DNA from: Bacteroidetes bacterium GWC2_46_850
Lineage (GTDB): Bacteria; Bacteroidota; Bacteroidia; Bacteroidales; Dysgonomonadaceae
NCBI GenBank assembly: GCA_001768325.1
Contig: MENQ01000021.1
Location: forward strand, 372,001-436,000
Length of the DNA stretch: 64,000 bases
Reading direction: 5' to 3'
A program made the position numbers and the translations under genes. Every line of letters starts with the position of its first letter. Position 1 is the first letter of the stretch. Positions 59,843-64,000 of the stretch are shown one piece after another. The notes beneath the pieces were generated by a model. The model was not told the DNA's origin and made no database searches. It saw only the letters and a program-made list of their open reading frames with translations.

Positions 59843-59872
59843 TCCCTATAAAATTGTATTTAATATGATCTC

Positions 59873-59965
59873 TTATCCTTTCCCGACACGACAGCGTTTT
59901 ATGAACATACACATGTCCATAGAACAACAACACATCATCATGGATGAAGTATGTGTACCTGTCAT
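59873..59965 (-). CDS. Cys/Met-rich regulatory leader peptide
   Basis: 30 codons from the ATG at 59963-59965, the only ATG between the predicted transcript start and the peptide, to the TAA at 59873-59875. It opens MTGTHTSS, then MMMCCC (residues 9-14), SMDMCM (15-20) and ends FIKRCRVGKG. Seven Met and five Cys make 12 of 30 residues sulfur-containing, far above chance. A two-box promoter lies before it and a perfect intrinsic terminator after it, the layout of an amino-acid attenuator. Ribosome stalling on consecutive Met and Cys codons when charged tRNA is scarce would be the signal. Alternatively the Cys/Met cluster binds copper or another thiophilic metal as it emerges. I know no named family for it. 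Confidence 0.75.
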   Translation of the reverse strand: MTGTHTSSMMMCCCSMDMCMFIKRCRVGKG

Positions 59966-60029
59966 ATCTTGTGAAAAAGCTTTCAAAATTATTCTGTTCT
60001 TAAAACAAATTAGTTTTTCTTTCGAAAAA

Positions 60030-60061
60030 CAAAGATAAAGTAATTTATTTCTTCTTTCCAA
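60030..60061 (-). promoter_or_regulatory. Promoter of the Cys/Met-leader operon
   Basis: TTG (60059-60061), a 21-base spacer and TATCTTTG (60030-60037) on the minus strand match the Bacteroidota boxes. The transcript would start near 60023, about 58 bases before the leader peptide ATG. Confidence 0.6.
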
Positions 60062-60278
60062 GCGATAAATAAATTTTTTTCTCATGAAATAAATGAAATT
60101 CTGGAAAAATGATCGTTTAAACTCCTTTTTTGTGTAATTATTCTACTGAGTATGTGGGCATATGCGGGAGGCTGCCTATCCATCATAGATATTATTTATA
60201 AATGCATGCCCACCAGCATTATCGGTCAGAAACATAAATAAAAGATTCCATCTGGGGGATATTTTGTTGCGGATGTTC

Positions 60279-60286
60279 TATATTTG
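60279..60286 (+). promoter_or_regulatory. -7 element for the GH123-like gene
   Basis: TATATTTG fits TAnnTTTG and would start transcription about 15 bases before the ATG at 60310. The 210 bases between this box and the divergent leader promoter hold no gene or strong hairpin that I can see. Confidence 0.45.
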
Positions 60287-60309
60287 CATTAAAGTTAATA
60301 CCTGTTTTT

Positions 60310-62088
60310 ATGATAAGTTCCAAACCATTTATTACGCAATTGATTTCAATTATCGTGCTGGGTGCCGCTATAATAGGTTTAGTTTCCTGTGAAAGCAAGA
60401 GACCCAAAAAAGAGTTGATCACCTTCGAAGAAATGGCTGATCCTACCGTGGACACGCTGTCGGATTGGTCAAATGTGCCTTCTGGTTTACAGGCTTCGTT
60501 TATCACCACGGATGAGAGAATCCCTAAATCAGTGGCTCCTGAGGTGACAATGGCAAAGAGCATCAAAGTTACCGGATGGAAAGGAGAGAGCGTATCGGCA
60601 CAGTTGCTCTTGTGGTCTGCAGAAAAGGTAAATCAGGTAGAATTGGAATTTGATGAATTCAGATCGGATGCTGCACTGCTGCCTGCATCGGTCGCGCAGG
60701 CCCGATTTGTACGTTACGTGATGACCGATGAATTTGCTTCGGGTTGCGGACACCGGGAGCCTGAAAATTTCGCAGCATCGCTTTCAGCCGATATGCTCGA
60801 CAATCTGGACCACTTTGACATCGAAGCCAAAACTGCAAGACCAGTCTGGCTCACTTTCAAAATTCCTTCCGATGCGACACCAGGGGTATATAAAGGGAGA
60901 CTGAATCTTTATGCCGAAAGAGGTTTTGCTGAGGATTTTGAGATCGAAATTGAGGTGGTGGACAGGTTGCTGCCTGAACCATCGGAATGGGCTTACCATC
61001 TCGATCTGTGGCAACATCCCTCTGCCGTGGCGAGGGTACATGATCTGGAAATGTGGAGTGATGCCCATTTCGAGAAGATGAAACCGCTGATGCAAATGCT
61101 GGCCAATGCCGGTCAAAAGGTGATTACCGCTACTTTGAATATCGATCCGTGGAATAATCAATCCTTTGATGCATATGCAGATATGATTATATGGACCAAA
61201 AACAAGGATCAGAGCTGGAGTTTCGATTATACCATTTTCGACCGCTGGGTGGAGTTTATGATGGACATGGGCATCGACAAGATGATCAACTGTTACTCGT
61301 TGCTTACCTGGAACAACAAGCTCCATTACAACGATATGGAAAAGAAGGAGCTGGTTACCCTGGAGCTGAAGGCTCAGTCGGACGAGTATGTCGAACTGTG
61401 GAGTATATTTCTGCAGGATTTCACGCGGCATCTGAAGCAGAAAGGGTGGCTGGAGATAACCAATATTGCCATGGATGAACGGGCTCCAGCCGATATGCAG
61501 GCGGCCATGAAGGTACTGGCAAGTGCAGCTCCTGAACTGGGTATTTCACTTGCTGACAACCACAAAAGTTATAAATCGTATCCCGCGATCAGGGATATTA
61601 GCGTGGGTGCACGCAGTGCTGTTGACCGGGAAGATATTGTCGCACGCAGGTCCAAAGGGTTGGTAACCACCTGGTATGTTTGTTGCGCGGATCCCTTTGC
61701 CAATATGTTTACCTTCTCGGCACCTGCAGAAGCGGTCTATGCCGCCTGGCACACGGTTGCGGCCGATCTCGACGGCATGCTTCGCTGGGCCTATAATTCG
61801 TGGGTGGAGAATCCGCTGACCGATTCCCGATTCAGAACATGGCCGGCGGGTGATACCTACATGGTCTATCCCGATGCACGCAGCTCCATCCGCTTTGAGC
61901 GGCTTGTTGAGGGAATTCAGGACGCCGAAAAGATTCGCATCCTGCGCAAACAATACACGGATATAAACAGTCCCGAATCGCTGGCGAAGCTACAAAAGCT
62001 GGAAGAGGCGATTGCCTTCTTCGATACGCTGGAGCCGGCTTCCGACTGGCAGGAGCGGCTCAACGCTGCGAAAAAGTTGCTGAATTAG
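60310..62088 (+). CDS. GH123-like (DUF4091) lipoprotein, possible beta-N-acetylgalactosaminidase
   Basis: 592 residues; lipobox GLVSC (Cys27). An N-terminal beta-sandwich (about 80-220; SVSAQLLLWSAEKV, VWLTFKIPSDATPGVYKGRL) precedes a TIM-barrel domain of the GH123/DUF4091 type (HLDLWQHPSAVARV, VITATLNIDPWNN, INCYSLLTW, LEITNIAMDERAP). The adjacent Asp389-Glu390 pair in AMDERAP fits the Asp/Glu dyad of GH123 substrate-assisted hydrolysis of beta-GalNAc. The C-terminus has LRWAYNSWVENPLTDSRF and the WPAGDTYMVYPD segment common in the family. Two sulfatase genes lie convergent to it, so a sulfated amino-sugar glycan is a reasonable guess. Confidence 0.75.
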   Translation: MISSKPFITQLISIIVLGAAIIGLVSCESKRPKKELITFEEMADPTVDTLSDWSNVPSGLQASFITTDERIPKSVAPEVTMAKSIKVTGWKGESVSAQLLLWSAEKVNQVELEFDEFRSDAALLPASVAQARFVRYVMTDEFASGCGHREPENFAASLSADMLDNLDHFDIEAKTARPVWLTFKIPSDATPGVYKGRLNLYAERGFAEDFEIEIEVVDRLLPEPSEWAYHLDLWQHPSAVARVHDLEMWSDAHFEKMKPLMQMLANAGQKVITATLNIDPWNNQSFDAYADMIIWTKNKDQSWSFDYTIFDRWVEFMMDMGIDKMINCYSLLTWNNKLHYNDMEKKELVTLELKAQSDEYVELWSIFLQDFTRHLKQKGWLEITNIAMDERAPADMQAAMKVLASAAPELGISLADNHKSYKSYPAIRDISVGARSAVDREDIVARRSKGLVTTWYVCCADPFANMFTFSAPAEAVYAAWHTVAADLDGMLRWAYNSWVENPLTDSRFRTWPAGDTYMVYPDARSSIRFERLVEGIQDAEKIRILRKQYTDINSPESLAKLQKLEEAIAFFDTLEPASDWQERLNAAKKLLN

Positions 62089-62137
62089 ACTCTTCTATTA
62101 CCTCCAGGATTCCGGATGGGTATTGTTTACAGCACGC

Positions 62138-62168
62138 AAAGGGTTGCCGGTGAGGCCGGTAACCTTTT
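62138..62168. terminator. Bidirectional terminator hairpin between GH123-like and sulfatase genes
   Basis: AAAGGGTTGCCGG (62138-62150) pairs with CCGGTAACCTTTT (62156-62168) with one bulged G and one G-T wobble, loop of five. It lies in the 90-base gap between convergent genes, with a short T-run on the plus strand. Confidence 0.6.
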
Positions 62169-62178
62169 ACGTTTGAAT

Positions 62179-63771
62179 TTATTTGGCAGTCTTGTGATCC
62201 AGGAATTTCTGTAGAAAACGATGATTCAGCTCGTCGCTGTCGCCATACTGTGTCCGCAGTTCTTCCAGCCTTTTGTGGAGGTTTTTCCGTACTTCCGCAT
62301 AGGCAGGGTCGTCATAAATATTCGACATCTCTTTTGGGTCTGCTTTCAGGTCGTACATCTCCCACTCGTCGATATCATAATAAAAATGAATCAGCTTATA
62401 GCGGTCTGTGGAGATGCCGTAGTGCCGTTTTACCATGTGTTCCGCAGGGTATTCGTAGTAGGTGTAATAGACCGCATCACGCCACTGATCTGTTTTTCCG
62501 GCGACAAGCTTGCGGAACGATTCACCCTGCATCTCTTTTGGAGCGTCAATACCGGCGTAGTCGAGCAGGGTGGGGGCAAAGTCGAGGTTCTGTACCAGCT
62601 TGTCGATTACGGTACCTGCTTTGATCTCTTTCGGATAGCGGATCAACAGCGGTGTCCTGAACGATTCCTCATACATGAACCGCTTGTCGAACCAGCCATG
62701 TTCACCCAAGTAAAAGCCCTGGTCGGAAGTGTAGACAACAATGGTATTTTCTGCCAGGCCTGATTCTTCCAGATAATCGAGCAGTTCACCCACGCCATCG
62801 TCTACCGACTTGATGGTGCGCAGGTAATCTTTGATATAACGGTTATATTTCCAGCGCGCGATCTCTTCGTCGGTCATGTGGGCGTAGTTGGCTTTAAACG
62901 CTTCGTTTTTGGGTGTGTAGGCGGCAAGCCAGTCGGCCTTCTGTTGAGGCGTAAACCGCTTCAGTTGATTGTAGAATCCGGTGCTGTCGCCATCGGGGTC
63001 GACGATCATCTTGAAGTCGTGTCCCCATTTAGCATGTCCGTGAATCTGCATCTCCTGTTCTTTGGCGGCGGTTCCTCGCCCTTCGTACTTGTCGAAGAAG
63101 GTCGTGGGAGGCTCAAAGGTCACATCATCGTATAGTGTCAGGTACTCGGGTGCCGGCTGCCAGTTGCGGTGGGGTGCTTTCTGGTGATAGAGCACGCAGA
63201 ACGGTTTCTCGGGGTCGCGTTTGTTTTTTAACCAGTCGAGTGTCTCTTCCGTGATGATGTCGGTGCAATAACCCTCTTTTCGCACCCTTTTGCCATCGAT
63301 GAGGAAGTCGGGGTTGTAATACTCACCCTGACCCGGCAGCACCATGGAGTAATCGAAACCCTGCGGAATGCCATCGAGGTGTATCTTTCCGATCATCGCC
63401 GTCTGGTATCCGTTTGCCTGCATCAGTTTCGGGAAGTTGGGCTGATCCCAGTCGAAAGGTTGTAAATTATCAACTTTCCCGTTGACAAAACTATGTTTCC
63501 CGGTAAGCAGCACCGCCCTGCTGGGTGCGCTGATGGAGTTGGTGACGGTGGAGCGGGTGAACATGGCTCCCTCCTCTGCCAGCCGGTCGATGTTGGGTGT
63601 CTGATTCAATCCGTGTCCGTAAGCGCTGATTGCCTGATAGGCGTGATCATCACTCATGATGTAGATTATATTCGGCCTTTGCTCTTTTTTTACCTGATTC
63701 TGGCAGGATCCAAGCAGGGCACTTGAACTTACACCAAATAAAGTTGCGGCGGTGATAAAATTAGTCTTCAT
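62179..63771 (-). CDS. Serine-type S1 family sulfatase (lipoprotein)
   Basis: 530 residues; lipobox LLGSC (Cys23). The metal-site opening is RPNIIYIMSDDHAYQAIS (Asp41/Asp42) and the sulfatase signature is SAPSRAVLLTGKHS, residues 81-94. The residue that becomes formylglycine is Ser81, so maturation needs an anaerobic sulfatase-maturing radical SAM enzyme, not seen in this window. VVYTSDQGFYLGEHGWFDKRFMYEESFRTPLLIRYP and the C-terminal WEMYDLKADPKEMSNIYDDP are typical of Bacteroidota carbohydrate sulfatases. It removes sulfate from a glycan in the periplasm or at the surface. A second sulfatase gene lies 31 bases upstream. Confidence 0.95.
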   Translation of the reverse strand: MKTNFITAATLFGVSSSALLGSCQNQVKKEQRPNIIYIMSDDHAYQAISAYGHGLNQTPNIDRLAEEGAMFTRSTVTNSISAPSRAVLLTGKHSFVNGKVDNLQPFDWDQPNFPKLMQANGYQTAMIGKIHLDGIPQGFDYSMVLPGQGEYYNPDFLIDGKRVRKEGYCTDIITEETLDWLKNKRDPEKPFCVLYHQKAPHRNWQPAPEYLTLYDDVTFEPPTTFFDKYEGRGTAAKEQEMQIHGHAKWGHDFKMIVDPDGDSTGFYNQLKRFTPQQKADWLAAYTPKNEAFKANYAHMTDEEIARWKYNRYIKDYLRTIKSVDDGVGELLDYLEESGLAENTIVVYTSDQGFYLGEHGWFDKRFMYEESFRTPLLIRYPKEIKAGTVIDKLVQNLDFAPTLLDYAGIDAPKEMQGESFRKLVAGKTDQWRDAVYYTYYEYPAEHMVKRHYGISTDRYKLIHFYYDIDEWEMYDLKADPKEMSNIYDDPAYAEVRKNLHKRLEELRTQYGDSDELNHRFLQKFLDHKTAK

Positions 63772-63802
63772 ATCAAAATTGTCTGTTCAAAATCGTTTGT
63801 CT

Positions 63803-64000
63803 TCAAAGGTCCAGTTCTGTCCCTCTGCTTTTCTCTTCTTCCAGTATCTGTTTCATCCAGCGCAGCATGAGTTTGTTTTTATTCGCCAGATTATCATATT
63901 CACCCCTGTCTGATCGCATGTCATAGAGTTGGTCGACGGGCCTGTTTCCCAGTTCGGTGCGGGTAAGTCTGTTGTAGGGACGACCATTGCTGGGTTCAAT
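63803..64000 (-). CDS. Sulfatase, C-terminal fragment (gene runs off the window)
   Basis: The last 65 codons and the TGA (63803-63805) are present. The text RPVDQLYDMRSDRGEYDNLA matches the sulfatase C-terminal subdomain, and LRWMKQILEEEKSRG is the usual terminal helix. The stop codon lies 31 bases before the start of the sulfatase at 62179-63771, so the two form a tandem operon. The catalytic part is outside the window. Confidence 0.85.
   Translation of the reverse strand: MEPSNGRPYNRLTRTELGNRPVDQLYDMRSDRGEYDNLANKNKLMLRWMKQILEEEKSRGTELDL

Noticed and set aside
59966-60085. 70-codon version of the Cys/Met-rich peptide
   Set aside because: Its first 40 codons begin upstream of, and overlap, the promoter boxes; the 30-codon form starts at the only ATG in the predicted transcript.

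Overview
The window looks like the chromosome of a Bacteroidota (Bacteroidales) bacterium. The evidence is three SusC genes, two of them complete and paired with SusD, a PKD-domain lipoprotein, a LacI regulator, a propeller-type sensor regulator, a Bacteroidota-type LptD, promoter boxes of the Bacteroidota type (-33 TTTG, -7 TAnnTTTG) and a dense set of polysaccharide-degrading enzymes. A saccharolytic member of the Dysgonomonadaceae or Porphyromonadaceae type would fit, but that is a guess. I saw no rRNA, tRNA, CRISPR array or insertion sequence.

Layout. (1) 1-4404, minus strand: lacI, an aldolase of the DapA/NanA fold, a PKD lipoprotein and the start of a SusC gene. Two near-identical palindromic operators precede lacI and the aldolase gene. 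(2) 4561-7950: a small helix-hairpin-helix protein and valS, convergent. (3) 8219-33374, plus strand: a polysaccharide utilisation locus. A one-protein sensor (periplasmic propeller, one membrane helix, AraC DNA-binding domain, no kinase) is followed by SusC, SusD, a strong hairpin terminator, then a beta-helix hydrolase, GH97, an alpha/beta hydrolase, GH127, a heparinase II/III-type lyase, a protein with three GH43 modules, a second GH43 enzyme and GH88. The set suggests an arabinose-rich acidic plant glycan: the lyase would make unsaturated uronates that GH88 removes, while GH43 and GH127 strip alpha- and beta-linked arabinose. (4) 33428-33954: an AT-rich, frameshifted gene remnant. (5) 33955-44989: housekeeping and envelope genes (NamZ-like muramidase, MerR regulator, alaS, an acyltransferase, a BASS-family transporter, rarA, lptD).

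(6) 45075-50337, minus strand: a threonine operon, thrA (fused aspartokinase/homoserine dehydrogenase), a phosphoglycerate-mutase-like gene in the homoserine kinase position, and thrC. A 24-residue Thr/Met-rich leader peptide precedes it. (7) 50377-60061, minus strand: the most interesting unit. A two-box promoter drives a 30-residue leader peptide with 7 Met and 5 Cys, including MMMCCC, then a textbook intrinsic terminator, then genes for a PstS-like binding protein, SusC, SusD, a TlpA-like thioredoxin and an M14 carboxypeptidase, closed by another terminator. I read it as a nutrient-uptake operon under transcription attenuation that senses cysteine/methionine supply, or possibly a thiophilic metal. 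(8) 60310-64000: a GH123-like lipoprotein and, convergent to it, two sulfatase genes, the second cut by the window edge.
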